Assembly: GCF_003116135.1 (NCBI RefSeq)
Contig: NZ_PDOA01000017.1
Location: 25,919 to 89,918 of the forward strand
DNA: 64,000 nucleotides
Source: Teichococcus aestuarii
GTDB taxonomy: Bacteria > Pseudomonadota > Alphaproteobacteria > Acetobacterales > Acetobacteraceae
Reading direction: 5' to 3'
This document shows, in pieces, positions 24,827-34,687 of the stretch; the first letter of the stretch is position 1, and each line of letters opens with the position of its first letter. Made by a program: the position numbers and the translations under genes. The notes under the pieces are model-generated. The model worked only from the letters and a program-made list of their open reading frames with translations. It did not search any database and was not told where the DNA came from.

Positions 24827-26551
24827 TCAGGCGGGACCGATCCGCCCCTCCGAAAGGCGCAGCACCCGGTCGTGGTGGCGCACCACGGCGGGGCGGTGAG
24901 CGATGGAGAGGATGGCGGTCTCCGGCAGCTCGCGCCGCAGCGTGGCGTAGAGATGCTCCTCCGCCTCCGGGTCGAGGCTGGCCGTCGCCTCGTCGAGGAA
25001 CAGCCAGCGCGGCTTCAGCAGCAGGGCGCGGGCCAGCGCCAGCCGCTGCTGCTCGCCGCCCGAGAGGCGGCGCTCCCAGGGCTCCACCGCGTCCAGCCGG
25101 CCGCGCAGCGCGCCGAGGCCGGCCTGTTCCAACGCCGCCACTACCGCCGCCTCCGGATACCCTGCCGCATCATGCGGGTAGCAGATGGCGGCGCGCAGCG
25201 TGCCGAGCGGGATGTAGGGGCGCTGCGGCAGGAACAGCGCCTCGCCCGGCGGCAGCGCGATGCGCCCGGTGCCGAAGGGCCAGATGCCGGCGAGCGCCCG
25301 GAACAGGGTGGACTTGCCGCTGCCCGAGGCGCCGGTGATGACCACCGCCTCGCCTGGCGCCAGGTGCAGCGCGGCATCCTGTGTCAGGGCGCGGCCACCG
25401 GGCAGGGCGATGGAGAGCGCCTCCACCCGCAGCCCGTCGCCGCCGCCGGCGGTGAGGGAGGGGCCTTCCCCGGCCGCGTCCTGCGCCGCCCGCAGGGCGC
25501 GCTGGAAGCCGGTGAGGCGCTCCACCGTGGCGCGCCACTCGGTCAGCCGCGCGTAGTTGGTGACGATCCAGGAGAGCGAGCCCTGCACCTCGCCGAAGGC
25601 GGAGGAGGTCTGGATTAGCCCGCCGAGCTGGATGCGCCCGGCGAAGAAGGCGGGCGCCGCGACGACGATGGGAAAGATGACCGCGAGCTGCCCGTAGCCC
25701 GCGGTGAAGAAGGTGAGCTGCTTGGTGGCGCGCATGATGCCCCACCAGTTCTGGATGACGGCGCCGAAGCGGGCCAGCAGGCCGCGCTTCTCCTGCGCCT
25801 CGCCGCCATGCAGCGCCACGCCCTCCATGGTCTCGCGGAAGCGCACCAGGGCGTAGCGGAAATCCGCCTCCACCCGCTGCTGCAGGAAGTTCAGCCCGAT
25901 CAGCTTGCGGCCGATCAGGTGCGCCAGCCAGGTGCCGAGCCCGGCATAGAGCAGCGCCACCCACACCATGTAGCCGGGGATGGAGAGGCCGAAGACCTCC
26001 ATCGGCCCCGACAGGCCCCACAGCACCACCACGAAGGAGGCCAGCGTCACCACCGCGTTCATCAGCCCGAGGCCGAGGACGAGGGTGCCGTCCACATAGA
26101 GGCGGGTGTCGTCGGCGATGCGCTGGTCGGGGTTGTCGGTGCCGGCATCGGTCAGCGCGATGCGGTAATAGGCGCGCTTCTCCAGCCAGCCGGAGAGCAT
26201 CCGGTCGGTCAGCCAGCGGCGCCAGCGGATCTGCAGCGCCTGCTGGAGATACAGCGCATAGACGCCCACCAGGATGTAGGCCGCGGCAATGAGCGAGAAG
26301 CCGGGCATGAAGCCTTCCTCGCCGCCCTGGCCCCACAGGATCAGCCCGGTGAAGGCCGCGAAGTCCTTGGCCTCCAGCGCGTTGTAGAAGGCGCGCTGCC
26401 AGTAGGTGAGCAGCACGCCCATGCCCACCAGCGCCAGGTTCAGCAGCACGACCACGGCCAGCAGGCCACGCGCGCGCCAGCGTTCCTCGCTGTTCCAGTA
26501 GGGGCGCGCCAGCGCCCAGGCCTCGCCGAGGAAGGGAAGGATGCGCCGCAT
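24827..26551 (-). CDS. ABC transporter, fused permease/ATPase, YddA/SbmA-ABCD type
   Basis: A 574-residue half transporter. The N-terminal membrane domain has the SbmA/BacA-like pattern ([58 protein letters not shown]). The C-terminal ATPase has Walker [10 protein letters not shown], signature [16 protein letters not shown] and Walker [13 protein letters not shown]. Related proteins export or import peptides and cofactors across the inner membrane. The next gene upstream ends 40 nt before its start, on the same strand. Confidence 0.9.
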   Translation of the reverse strand: MRRILPFLGEAWALARPYWNSEERWRARGLLAVVVLLNLALVGMGVLLTYWQRAFYNALEAKDFAAFTGLILWGQGGEEGFMPGFSLIAAAYILVGVYALYLQQALQIRWRRWLTDRMLSGWLEKRAYYRIALTDAGTDNPDQRIADDTRLYVDGTLVLGLGLMNAVVTLASFVVVLWGLSGPMEVFGLSIPGYMVWVALLYAGLGTWLAHLIGRKLIGLNFLQQRVEADFRYALVRFRETMEGVALHGGEAQEKRGLLARFGAVIQNWWGIMRATKQLTFFTAGYGQLAVIFPIVVAAPAFFAGRIQLGGLIQTSSAFGEVQGSLSWIVTNYARLTEWRATVERLTGFQRALRAAQDAAGEGPSLTAGGGDGLRVEALSIALPGGRALTQDAALHLAPGEAVVITGASGSGKSTLFRALAGIWPFGTGRIALPPGEALFLPQRPYIPLGTLRAAICYPHDAAGYPEAAVVAALEQAGLGALRGRLDAVEPWERRLSGGEQQRLALARALLLKPRWLFLDEATASLDPEAEEHLYATLRRELPETAILSIAHRPAVVRHHDRVLRLSEGRIGPA

Positions 26552-26591
26552 GGAAAAGCGACCTCGCAGGTGAAGGGAAGCGGCCCGCGCG

Positions 26592-26867
26592 TCAGGCCGC
26601 GCCGGCGGCGCGCAGGCGGATGACGCCGCGCACCTCCTCGGCCGGCACCGGCTTGCCCTTGCGCAGGATCTCGATGCGCCCTTCCTTCTGCAGCTTCAGC
26701 GCGGCGTGGCGCACGGGTGTCATCAGGCTGCGCCATTGCGGGTCCGGCATCAGGGCGCGCGCCACCTCGCTCGGGCAGATAGACTTGCCGGGGCCGCAGG
26801 CGGCGGTCTGGCGCAGGATCTCCTCTCCCAGCGCCTCGAGGGAGGGGCGTTTCGGCTCGGCGGACAT
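26592..26867 (-). CDS. DUF3253 domain-containing protein
   Basis: A 91-residue protein with a winged-helix-like DUF3253 pattern: [23 protein letters not shown] near the N-terminus, [30 protein letters not shown] in the middle and VRGVIRLR at the end. No enzymatic motif is seen. Start chosen at 26867 (MSAEPKRPS), nine bases after AGGAG. The gene lies between an MFS pump and the ABC transporter on the same strand. Confidence 0.82.
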   Translation of the reverse strand: MSAEPKRPSLEALGEEILRQTAACGPGKSICPSEVARALMPDPQWRSLMTPVRHAALKLQKEGRIEILRKGKPVPAEEVRGVIRLRAAGAA

Positions 26868-26892
26868 GGGCGGCACTCCTGGCAGGGCGATC

Positions 26893-28251
26893 TCAGCGGA
26901 TGCGGGGTGTGAGGCGTGTGAAGCTGATCAGCGCCGCGCCGGCGGCGATGGTGGCGGCGACGCCGAGCGCCGCCGTGGCGCCATTCTCCCCGGCCAGCCG
27001 CAAGGTCAAGGCCGCCATCGCCGCGCCGCTGGTCTGCCCCAGCAGGCGGGAGGTGGAGAGCATGCCACTGGCGCCGCCGCTGCGCTCGCGCGGGGCGGAG
27101 GAGAGGAGGGTGCGGTTGTTGGGGCTCTGGAACAGCCCGAAGCCGAGGCCGCACAGCGCCATGCGCCAGCCGATGTCGAGAGCGGTGGGCGCCTCGGGCA
27201 GCCAGGCCAGCAGCGCCAGCCCTGTGGCCATCAGCCCGAGGCCGAGGCCGCCCAGCAAACCTGCCGGCAGCTTGTCGGAGGCACGCCCGGCCAGCGGCGA
27301 GACGATGATGAGCACCAGCGGCCAGGGTGTCATCAGCAGCCCCGTCTCCACCTGGCTGCGGCCGAGGCCGTGCTGGAGGAAGAAGGGCAGGGCCACGAAG
27401 GCCAGCATCTGCGCCGCGAAGGAGCAGATGGCGGTGGCGACCGACAGGGCGAAGATGGGGATGCGCAGCAGATCCACCGGCAGCAGCGGCGCCGGCCGCC
27501 CGGCCTGGCGCCGCACCAGGGCGATGCCGGCCGCCACGCCGCCGGCCAGGATCAGCCCCGCCTGCCAGGGGGCGGCGCCGCGGGCGAACTGCTCCAGCGC
27601 CGTCATCACCAGGCCGAAGGTGGCGGCGCTGAGCAGGGCGCTGGCCGCGTCGAAGCGGCGCCGGGCGCGCGGCGTGGCGGGCAGGAAGCGGATGGCGAGC
27701 AGCAGCGCCAGCGCCCCCACCGGGATGTTGACGGCGAAGATCCAGGGCCAGTGCGCCACGCTCAGGATGCCCGCCGCCACCGTCGGCCCGAGCACGGAGG
27801 AGATGGCCACCACCAGCGCGTTGACACCCACGCCCTGCCCCAGCAGGCGCTGCGGATAGATGAAGCGCACCAGCGCGGTGTTGACGCTCATCAGCCCGGC
27901 GGCGCCCAGCCCCTGCACGGCCCGCGCGGTGGCGAGGCCGGTGAGGGAATCGGCCATGGCGCAGAACAGCGAGGCGATGACGAACAGCGCCAGCCCCGTG
28001 CGGTACACCTTCTCATGCCCGATCAGCTCGCCCAGCGAGGCCAGCGGCAGCAACGCCATCACCACGGCGATCTGGTAGGCGTTCACCACCAGGATGGCGT
28101 CGGAAGGCGGCACGCGCAGATCGGCCGCGATGGCGGGGAGGGCGACATTGGCGATGGAGGAATCCATGACCGCCATGGCGATGGAGACGGCGAGCGCCAG
28201 GACCGCCCAGAGCCGCTGCGGCTGCGGCAGGCCATCGTTTTCCTCTTGCAT
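26893..28251 (-). CDS. MFS transporter, DHA2-like drug efflux family
   Basis: A 452-residue major facilitator with about 14 predicted transmembrane segments, the number usual for the DHA2 group. Landmarks are DSSIANVALPAIAADL near the N-terminus (motif of DHA1/2 pumps), VVNAYQIAVVMALLPLASLGELIG and GLATARAVQGLGAAG in the second and fourth helices. It is predicted to export toxic compounds using the proton gradient. Followed 25 nt later by the DUF3253 gene. The substrate is unknown. Confidence 0.9.
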   Translation of the reverse strand: MQEENDGLPQPQRLWAVLALAVSIAMAVMDSSIANVALPAIAADLRVPPSDAILVVNAYQIAVVMALLPLASLGELIGHEKVYRTGLALFVIASLFCAMADSLTGLATARAVQGLGAAGLMSVNTALVRFIYPQRLLGQGVGVNALVVAISSVLGPTVAAGILSVAHWPWIFAVNIPVGALALLLAIRFLPATPRARRRFDAASALLSAATFGLVMTALEQFARGAAPWQAGLILAGGVAAGIALVRRQAGRPAPLLPVDLLRIPIFALSVATAICSFAAQMLAFVALPFFLQHGLGRSQVETGLLMTPWPLVLIIVSPLAGRASDKLPAGLLGGLGLGLMATGLALLAWLPEAPTALDIGWRMALCGLGFGLFQSPNNRTLLSSAPRERSGGASGMLSTSRLLGQTSGAAMAALTLRLAGENGATAALGVAATIAAGAALISFTRLTPRIR

Positions 28252-28370
28252 CCGGCGCCGTTTCCTCCTGTGGGGGCAGAGGCGCCGACCATGCGCCCGG
28301 GCACGCCCCGGCGCCAGAGGGCGGGGCCGGGGGACGGGGCTGCGGGGCGCGCAGGGCAGCGCGCCCGCCC

Positions 28371-29126
28371 TCAGGCGTAGGCGCGCTCCACCCGCGGGCC
28401 GGGCGGCGGATTGCTGGCGATCTCGCGGATGATCTTGCGCCGCACCGCGCCCTCGAAGGCCTGGAAGCCCTCCGCCACCATCAGGAAGGCGCCCGGGCCG
28501 CCGATGACCTCGTCCCGGTAGTAGTCGTCGAGCGGCGGGGTGAGGTTGGCGAACTGCGCGGGGGGCGGGGTGCGGTCCAGCACCGCCAGGCCGTTCAGGA
28601 TGATGCCCCGGGACAGCGCGTCGGCGCGCGCCTGGGCCAGCGGCCGGCCGGAGTTGTTCACGCCGTCGCCGGAGATGTCCACCACCTGGCGCGTGCCCTC
28701 ATAGCCCTGGCCGAACAGCGTGGCCGCGTAGTCGATGGCGGCGGAGATCGAGGTGTAGAGGTGCGTGCGGCGCGGCGCGGCGTCGATGGCGGCGGCGAAG
28801 CGCTCGCCGCTCTCCCGCCCGTCGATGCGCGCCCAGGGCACCAGCAGCTCCTGCACGTTCCAGTCGGACCAGGTGAAGAAGCATACGGCGATGGAACCGA
28901 TCGCCCCGCGCGCGATGCCGTCCAGCAGGCGCGGGTCCCGGAAGGCGGCGGCATAGCCGCGGAATTGCAGCTCCTGCTCCTCCGCGTCCACCGAGCGGCT
29001 GACATCCACCGCCAGCGCCAGCTCCACATCGACCGGCTCCACCGCCCTGGCCCGGCCCGCGGCCAGGAGGGCGGGCGCCGCCAGCAGCCCCGCCGAGGCA
29101 TGGCGGACAAAATCCCTACGTCGCAT
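28371..29126 (-). CDS. DUF1194 domain protein with VWA-like fold, exported
   Basis: A 251-residue protein with a twin-arginine-like N-terminus (MRRRDFVRHASAGLLAAPALLAAG), suggesting Tat or Sec export. The DUF1194 domain has a MIDAS-like DVSRSVDAEEQELQFRGYA, SIAVCFFTWSD, the strand VVDISGDGVNNSG and a C-terminal GPGAFLMVAEGFQAFEGAVRRKIIREIA. It probably binds a divalent metal and a protein partner in the periplasm. No functional partner is evident next to it. Confidence 0.87.
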   Translation of the reverse strand: MRRRDFVRHASAGLLAAPALLAAGRARAVEPVDVELALAVDVSRSVDAEEQELQFRGYAAAFRDPRLLDGIARGAIGSIAVCFFTWSDWNVQELLVPWARIDGRESGERFAAAIDAAPRRTHLYTSISAAIDYAATLFGQGYEGTRQVVDISGDGVNNSGRPLAQARADALSRGIILNGLAVLDRTPPPAQFANLTPPLDDYYRDEVIGGPGAFLMVAEGFQAFEGAVRRKIIREIASNPPPGPRVERAYA

Positions 29127-29317
29127 CCGACTCTCCGTCAGTCGAGGCCGTGCACGGCTTTCCCTCAGTCTCAGACTAGGGGAGAATTTTTGTGCGCTGC
29201 AACATGAGAGATGTCATGGCTGTGTCTCACGCCATGCGGGGCGAATTCGGCGCCCGGGGCGGCAACCCATGGCCGCCCCGCCCGCTTCTCTATCCTTGAA
29301 CAGGAGTGAGGGACCCC

Positions 29318-29539
29318 ATGCGAGTCCAAGGCCTGCCAGACACCGGCATCCGGGCGCAGATCCCGATCCCGCCGACCGATCCGCCGGCGCCGATGCCGCC
29401 GCCCGGCGAGCCGCCGGGCCCGGACCTGCCGGAGCCGCCGATCGACGAGCCGCCGGGGCCGGACCAGCCGACGCCGGATGCGCCCGACATCCCGCCGCTC
29501 GGGGATCCGCCGGGCGACCCGCCCACGCGGATGAACTGA
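29318..29539 (+). CDS. Small proline-rich protein of unknown function
   Basis: A 73-residue product with no recognised family. About 40% of residues after position 15 are proline, arranged as PP-x-D/E/G motifs (IPPTDPPAPMPPPGEPPG, PDIPPLGDPPGDPP), with acidic residues between; no cysteine or hydrophobic helix is present. Start chosen at ATG 29318 with AGGAG at 29302-29306; GTG at 29306 would add four residues. It ends just before a textbook terminator, which supports real expression. Disordered linker or surface peptide are guesses. Confidence 0.55.
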   Translation: MRVQGLPDTGIRAQIPIPPTDPPAPMPPPGEPPGPDLPEPPIDEPPGPDQPTPDAPDIPPLGDPPGDPPTRMN

Positions 29540-29559
29540 GGGATTACACCCACCCGGCC

Positions 29560-29591
29560 GGGCGGGGCGCCATGGCGCCCCGCCCTTTTTT
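29560..29591 (+). terminator. Rho-independent terminator after the proline-rich gene
   Basis: A perfect 26-nt GC-rich palindrome (29560-29585) is followed directly by six T residues, the classical intrinsic terminator form. Confidence 0.9.
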
Positions 29592-29629
29592 CATGCCGCC
29601 GCCGCGCGGAGGGCGGCATGAAAAAAGGG
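29583..29629. repeat. 18-bp inverted repeat joining two opposed terminators
   Basis: The sequence at 29583-29600, including CCCTTTTTTCATGCC, is perfectly complementary to 29612-29629 across an 11-nt loop. It contains the T-tract of each flanking terminator, so the two can form one extended cruciform. Confidence 0.8.
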
Positions 29630-29646
29630 GCGCCTCGCGGCGCCCC
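29621..29646 (-). terminator. Rho-independent terminator of the OmpA-like gene
   Basis: On the minus strand GGGGCGCC, GCGA, GGCGCCCC is followed by six T residues, about 30 nt beyond the OmpA-like stop. Confidence 0.9.
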
Positions 29647-29678
29647 CCTCTCGTTCCGTGCGGAACCGGCCTGCGTGA

Positions 29679-30899
29679 TCAGCGCAGGACGATCTCGACG
29701 CGGCGGTTCTGCGGCTCGCGCACGCCGTCGGCCGTCGGCACCAGCGGGCGGCTCTCGCCGAAGGCCTGCACGCCGATGGCGGAGCGGGCGACACCGAGGC
29801 GGACCAGCTCGGCGGCGACCGCATCGGCGCGGCGCTGCGAGAGGCGCTGGTTGTACTGCGGCGAGCCCGAGCGGTCGGCGTGGCCGGCGATCTCGATGCG
29901 GGTGGTCTGCACGCGGCTGCTGTTCTGGGCGGCCTCGGCGATGATCTGGCGGGCGCGGTCCGTCAGGTCGGCGCGGTCGAAGTCGAAGAACACCAGATAG
30001 GTGCGGGCCGGAGCCGGGGCAGCGGCGGGCGCGGGGGCCACGACCGGCACGGGCGCGGCCGGCACCGGCTGGTTGAAGGCGTAGCGCAGGCCCAGCATGG
30101 CGGAGTGGTTGTGCGCCTGGTCCACCTCGTAGCTGCCGCGCGAGACGACGCCGCCCGCCGGGTTGCGCACCGTGCCGTCGAACTTGGTCTGCAGCGCGCC
30201 CGTGTAGCGGTACTCGGCGGTGACCGAGAGGCCCGGCACGGCGGTGATCGGGAAGGCCAGGCCGGCGATGCCCTGATAGGCGAACTGGCCGGCGGAGTCA
30301 TCGATGCGGACGCTGTTGGCGCCGGCCGGCAGGCGGGCGCCGCTGGCTTCCAGCTCCGTCCACATGTAGCCCACGCCACCGCCGATGTAGGGAACGACGG
30401 CCACCGGCATGTTCGGGAACCAGCGCGGCAGCTGGAAGTCGTAGAACACGTTCGCCATCACGGCGTACTGCTGCATGTCGCCGTCGATGTTGCGGAAGGC
30501 CACGCCCGGCGCGCCGCCGGCGCGGTTCTGGAAGCCGCCCAGGCGGTCGACGTTGTTGTAGCGGTAGCTGCCCTCGATCTCGGTGCGGAAGCCGTTGCCA
30601 AAGCCGTAGCCGACCGAGAGGGCGCCCATGAAGCCCTCCTCGAAGCCGAGGTTGCCCTGGCGGTTGCCCGAGGTGCCGTCGAAGTAGGCGGCGTTGCCGC
30701 CCTGGGCCGTCAGGCCACGCGCGTCGGAGTGGTTCCAGCCGGCGCCGGCGCCGATATAGACGCCCGAGACCGGCTCGGCCGCGGCGGTCGGCAGCCAGCC
30801 CATGGGCGAGTACCAGGGAGAGGAAGAGGTGCCCTGGGCAAGGGCAACGCCCGGCGTGGCGAGGACGGTGGCGGCGAGAAGCAGGCGACGAAGCGTCAT
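29679..30899 (-). CDS. Outer membrane beta-barrel protein with OmpA-like C-terminal domain
   Basis: A 406-residue outer-membrane protein. It has a signal peptide (MTLRRLLLAATVLATPGVALAQG), an eight-strand-like barrel rich in alternating hydrophobic residues (GVYIGAGAGWNHSD to ALQTKFDG and MLGLRYAF), an Ala/Pro linker, then an OmpA peptidoglycan-binding domain with YLVFFDFDRADLT, IEIAGHADRSGSPQYNQRLSQRRADAVAAELV and the ending PQNRRVEIVLR. I chose ATG 30899 because AAGGA lies eight bases upstream; ATG at 30905 adds two residues. It has its own terminator and a 295-nt upstream region, so it is probably monocistronic. Confidence 0.92.
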   Translation of the reverse strand: MTLRRLLLAATVLATPGVALAQGTSSSPWYSPMGWLPTAAAEPVSGVYIGAGAGWNHSDARGLTAQGGNAAYFDGTSGNRQGNLGFEEGFMGALSVGYGFGNGFRTEIEGSYRYNNVDRLGGFQNRAGGAPGVAFRNIDGDMQQYAVMANVFYDFQLPRWFPNMPVAVVPYIGGGVGYMWTELEASGARLPAGANSVRIDDSAGQFAYQGIAGLAFPITAVPGLSVTAEYRYTGALQTKFDGTVRNPAGGVVSRGSYEVDQAHNHSAMLGLRYAFNQPVPAAPVPVVAPAPAAAPAPARTYLVFFDFDRADLTDRARQIIAEAAQNSSRVQTTRIEIAGHADRSGSPQYNQRLSQRRADAVAAELVRLGVARSAIGVQAFGESRPLVPTADGVREPQNRRVEIVLR

Positions 30900-31193
30900 G
30901 GTCATATTCCTTGGCAACCCAGTGGACGGGCGCAGGGAAAACCAGGGTTTCATCTCCAAGTTGCGGTACGGTTTTGCAATGAATGGGGCCTGTGGCGAAA
31001 CTGTCACAGAGTTCGGTCCAGACTGGTTAAATTGCTGTTTTAGGCAGGAAATCGCCCTGCGAGCCTGGGTGGGACAGCGCACGATGCGGCGGCGGGGCGG
31101 TGCCGCCCACGCCGCGGCGCGGGGAAGGCCGGATTCGGCGCACGTTCTTGTGAATCGGGCGCAGCGAAACCGGCCCCGCCGCCGGGCCGGCCT
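30900..31193. other. Gene-free leader region upstream of the OmpA-like gene
   Basis: This stretch separates the OmpA-like start from the DUF924 stop. It is clearly AT-richer at 30955-31045 than its surroundings, as expected for a promoter and 5' UTR on the minus strand. I see no open frame worth calling and cannot fix a single promoter pair. Confidence 0.6.
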
Positions 31194-31772
31194 TCAGAAG
31201 CCGGCGCCGGGCTGCGCGAGATAGGCGGCCTCGGCGGCGGTGTCCGCCCGCCCCAGCGCCGCGTTCCGGTGCGGGAAGCGGCCGAAGCGGCGGATCACTG
31301 CCCGGTGCCGCCAGGCATAGTCGATGACGCCGCCGGGCTGGCGGGACGGCGCGTGGTCCCGCAGGCCCTCGAACAGTGCGACGGAAAGCTCCTGGTCGGT
31401 CATCGCCTCGGAATGCTCGAAGGGCAGGTAGAGGAAGCTCCGCTGCACCGGGTGCAGCGCCAGGTCGTGCCGCCGCTCCAGCACCACCTGGCGGGCGGTG
31501 GCGCGGGCATGGGCATCGCTGGCGAAGGCCCGCGGCGTGCTGCGGAACAGGTTGCGGGGGAACTGGTCGAGCAGGATCATCAGCGCCAGGCCGCCCTCCG
31601 GCGTCTCCGCCCAGCCATCCAGCGCCCCCTCCCGCGCCGGGTCCACCGCCGCGCCGAAGCGGGCGCGGATGGCCTCGTCGAAGGCGTCGTCACGCTGGAA
31701 CCAGCGGGGGCGGAACACCGTGGCGTCGTCGCCGAACCAGAAGCCGAGGACATCCGGCGGGGAGAGGCTCAT
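31194..31772 (-). CDS. DUF924 family protein
   Basis: A 192-residue protein with the whole DUF924 pattern: VLGFWFGDD, a WFQRDDAFDEAIRARFG helix, LALMILLDQFPRNLFRSTPRAFASDA, and LHPVQRSFLYLPFEHSE. The family is helical with a TPR-like fold and has no firm function. Its start overlaps the stop of the FAD/Fe-S oxidoreductase (ATGA at 31769-31772), so it is coupled to that gene. A weakly structured GC-rich region follows its stop. Confidence 0.9.
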   Translation of the reverse strand: MSLSPPDVLGFWFGDDATVFRPRWFQRDDAFDEAIRARFGAAVDPAREGALDGWAETPEGGLALMILLDQFPRNLFRSTPRAFASDAHARATARQVVLERRHDLALHPVQRSFLYLPFEHSEAMTDQELSVALFEGLRDHAPSRQPGGVIDYAWRHRAVIRRFGRFPHRNAALGRADTAAEAAYLAQPGAGF

Positions 31773-34687
31773 GCCGGGCGCGCCGCGCGGGCCAGCACCT
31801 GCACCGAGTGCAGCGCCTCCCGCCCCGCGAGGTCGCGGATCTGGTGGCGGCAGGAGGTGCCGTCGGCCACGATCAGGTCTTCCGGCGCCGCCGCGCGCAC
31901 CGCCGGGATCAGGGAAAGCTCCGCCATCGCCTTGCTCGCCTCCAGATTCTTCGCCTCGTAACCGAAGCTGCCCGCCATGCCGCAGCAGGAGGAGGCGATG
32001 GGCGCCACCTCCAGCCCGGGGATGCGGCGCAGCGTCTTCACCGCCGCCGGGAAGGCGCCGAAGGCCTTCTGGTGGCAATGTCCGTGGATATGGGCGCGGG
32101 GGGCCTGGATGCCGTGCAGCGGCAGCAGCCCATCCTCCTTCGCCAGGAACTCGGTGGCGAGGAAGGCGCGCTCCGAGAGCTTCCGGCTCTCCTCCCCGGG
32201 GAGGAGGGAGAGGAACTCGTCGCGCAGGGTGGTGAGGCAGGAGGGCTCCAGCCCGATCACCGGCGCGTCGCTGTGGGAGAGTGCCGCCAGCGTGCGCCGG
32301 GCCTCCTCCCGCGCGCGGTCCACCATGCCGGCGGCGAGGTAGGTGCGGCCGCAGCAGAGCGGGCGGCCCTCATGCGCATGGGCCGGGCGCACGCGGTAGC
32401 CGGCATGGCCCAGCACCGTCACGGCGTCGCGCAGCACCTCCGGCTCGTAGTAGCGGTTGAAGGTGTCGGCGAAGAGCAGCACCTCCCGCTTGGGGCCGCC
32501 CGTTACCGCCTCGCGGTCGCGGAACACGTCGCGGCGGAACTTCGGCAGGGTGCGGCCGGCGGCCAAGCCCAGCATCCGCTCGGAGAGGCCGGCGAGGCCG
32601 GGGATGGTGTCGCGTGCGTTGGCCACCTCCGGCAGCCGCGCCGCCCAGGGCGCCCAGCGCGGCAGCTCGGCGATGATGCGGTCCTTCAGCTTGATGCCAT
32701 GCTTCCGCGCCCTTGCGTGCTGCACCTCGATCTTCATCTTGGCCATGTCCACGCCGGTCGGGCATTCCCGCTTGCAGCCCTTGCAGGAGACGCAGAGCGA
32801 GAGTGCCTCGGCCACCTCGTCGCCGGCCAGCGCGTCCGGCCCGACCTGGCCGGTCAGCGCCAGCCGCAGCGTGTTGGCGCGGCCGCGCGTCAGGTGCTGC
32901 TCCTCCCGCGTCACGCGGAAGGAGGGGCACATGACGTTGGCGTCGAACTTCCGGCAGGTGCCGTTGTTGTTGCACATCTCGACGGCGCCGAGGAAGCCGC
33001 CCTGCGGCCCGGGCCAGGCGGACCAGTCCAGCGCCGGCTTCACCGTCTCGTCCGCGCGGTAGCCGGGCGGGTAGCGGAACAGAGAGCGGTCATCCATGCG
33101 CGGCGCGCGGACGACGCGGCCGGGGTTGAGCAGCCCCTCCGGGTCGAAGCCGTCCTTCACCGCCTCGAAGGCGCGGACGATGCGGGCGCCGAACATGCTC
33201 TCGTGGAACTCGGAACGGACGATGCCATCCCCGTGCTCGCCCGAGTGGCTGCCCTTGTATTCGCGGACGAGGGCGAAGCACTCCTCGGCGATGGCGCGCA
33301 TCTTCGCGACATCCGCGCCATCCTTCATGTTCAGCACGGGCCGCACATGCAGGCAGCCGACGCTGGCATGGGCGTACCAGGTGCCCTTGGTGCCGTGGCG
33401 CTCGAACACCGCGTTCAGCCGCTCGGTGTAGTCGGCGAGGTCGGGCAGGTCGACCGCCGTGTCCTCGATGAAGGAGACCGGCTTTCCGTCGCCCTTCATG
33501 CTCATCATGATGTTGAGCCCCGCCTCGCGCACCTCGGCGATGCTGGCCTGGAGGGTGGCGTCGGTGGCGCGCACCACGGCACCGGGGTAGCCGAGATCGC
33601 CCATCATCTCGTCCAGCCGCGCGAGGTCGCGCAGCAGGGCCGCGTCGTCATCGCCGTGGAACTCGACGATGAGCAGGCTATCCGGCTCGCCGCGCACGAT
33701 CTGGTCAATGGTGGCGCGGTAGATCGGGATGGAGCGGCCGAGGTCGATCATGGTGCGGTCCACCAGCTCGACCGCCTCGGGGTTCAGCGTGACGAGGTGC
33801 TGGCTGGCGGCCATGGCGGCGCGGAAGGTGGGGAACTGGCAGATGCCCAGCACCTTGCGCGGCTTGATGGGCCACAGCTTCAGGTCCAGCGAGGCGGAGA
33901 AGGCGAGCGTCCCCTCGCTGCCCACCAGCAGCCGCGCCAGGTTGCCGCGCCCCGCGGCCCGCGCTGCCGGCGTCAGCGCCTCGATGTTGTAGCCGCCGAC
34001 GCGGCGCAACTGCTTCGGGAAGCGCGCCGCGATCTCCTCCGCCTCGGCCGCCCCCAGGGCGCGCAGCGACTGCACCAGCGCGGCGACGCCGGCCGGCATC
34101 CCCGCCCCGAGATTGTCCGGCAGCTCGCCGAAGGTATGCCGCTCGCCGCTGGCCAGCAGCGCGTCGATGGCCAGCACGTTGTCGGCCATCAGCCCGTAGC
34201 GGATGGACTTGCTGCCGCAGGAATTGTTGCCCGCCATGCCGCCGATGGTGCAGCGCGCCCAGGTGGAGGGATCGACGGGGAAGAACTTCTTGCGGAACTT
34301 CAGCGCGTCGTTCAGCGCGCCGAGGGCGATGCCGGGCTCGACGCGGGCGATGCCGGCCGCCTCGTCCACCTCCAGCACGCGGCGCAGATGCTTGGTGCAG
34401 TCGATCACCAGGGCGCGGTTGACGGTCTGGCCGCACTGGCTGGTGCCGCCGCCGCGCGGCAGCACGGGCACGCCGGCCTCGCGGCAGATGGCCAGCGCCG
34501 CCTGCACGTCCGCGATGGTCTTCGGCACCAGCACGCCGACCGGCTCCACCTGGTAGATGCTGGCATCCGTGGCGTAGCGGCCGCGGTCGGCGGGGGCGAA
34601 CTTCACCTCGCCCTCGGTCTCGCGCTTCAGCCGCGCCGCCAGGGCCGGGTCGCCGGGGCGGACCTTGGAGTGGTGGATGGCGTTCAT
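31769..34687 (-). CDS. Fused FAD-linked dehydrogenase and Fe-S protein (D-lactate/glycolate dehydrogenase type)
   Basis: A 972-residue respiratory-type dehydrogenase. The N-terminal half is an FAD-binding PCMH/GlcD-like domain (VPVLPRGGGTSQCGQTVN, GGMAGNNSCGSKSIRYG, LLVGSEGTLAF) with its C-terminal FAD-oxidase portion, including HSGEHGDGIVRSEF. The second half carries ferredoxin cysteines (CVSCKGCKRECPTGV) and the CCG-type domains of GlcF (SSCCGMAGSFGYE, HGHCHQKAF). It probably oxidises D-lactate, glycolate or another 2-hydroxy acid at the inner membrane and passes electrons to quinone. The substrate cannot be told. DUF924 follows with overlap. Confidence 0.92.
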   Translation of the reverse strand: MNAIHHSKVRPGDPALAARLKRETEGEVKFAPADRGRYATDASIYQVEPVGVLVPKTIADVQAALAICREAGVPVLPRGGGTSQCGQTVNRALVIDCTKHLRRVLEVDEAAGIARVEPGIALGALNDALKFRKKFFPVDPSTWARCTIGGMAGNNSCGSKSIRYGLMADNVLAIDALLASGERHTFGELPDNLGAGMPAGVAALVQSLRALGAAEAEEIAARFPKQLRRVGGYNIEALTPAARAAGRGNLARLLVGSEGTLAFSASLDLKLWPIKPRKVLGICQFPTFRAAMAASQHLVTLNPEAVELVDRTMIDLGRSIPIYRATIDQIVRGEPDSLLIVEFHGDDDAALLRDLARLDEMMGDLGYPGAVVRATDATLQASIAEVREAGLNIMMSMKGDGKPVSFIEDTAVDLPDLADYTERLNAVFERHGTKGTWYAHASVGCLHVRPVLNMKDGADVAKMRAIAEECFALVREYKGSHSGEHGDGIVRSEFHESMFGARIVRAFEAVKDGFDPEGLLNPGRVVRAPRMDDRSLFRYPPGYRADETVKPALDWSAWPGPQGGFLGAVEMCNNNGTCRKFDANVMCPSFRVTREEQHLTRGRANTLRLALTGQVGPDALAGDEVAEALSLCVSCKGCKRECPTGVDMAKMKIEVQHARARKHGIKLKDRIIAELPRWAPWAARLPEVANARDTIPGLAGLSERMLGLAAGRTLPKFRRDVFRDREAVTGGPKREVLLFADTFNRYYEPEVLRDAVTVLGHAGYRVRPAHAHEGRPLCCGRTYLAAGMVDRAREEARRTLAALSHSDAPVIGLEPSCLTTLRDEFLSLLPGEESRKLSERAFLATEFLAKEDGLLPLHGIQAPRAHIHGHCHQKAFGAFPAAVKTLRRIPGLEVAPIASSCCGMAGSFGYEAKNLEASKAMAELSLIPAVRAAAPEDLIVADGTSCRHQIRDLAGREALHSVQVLARAARPA

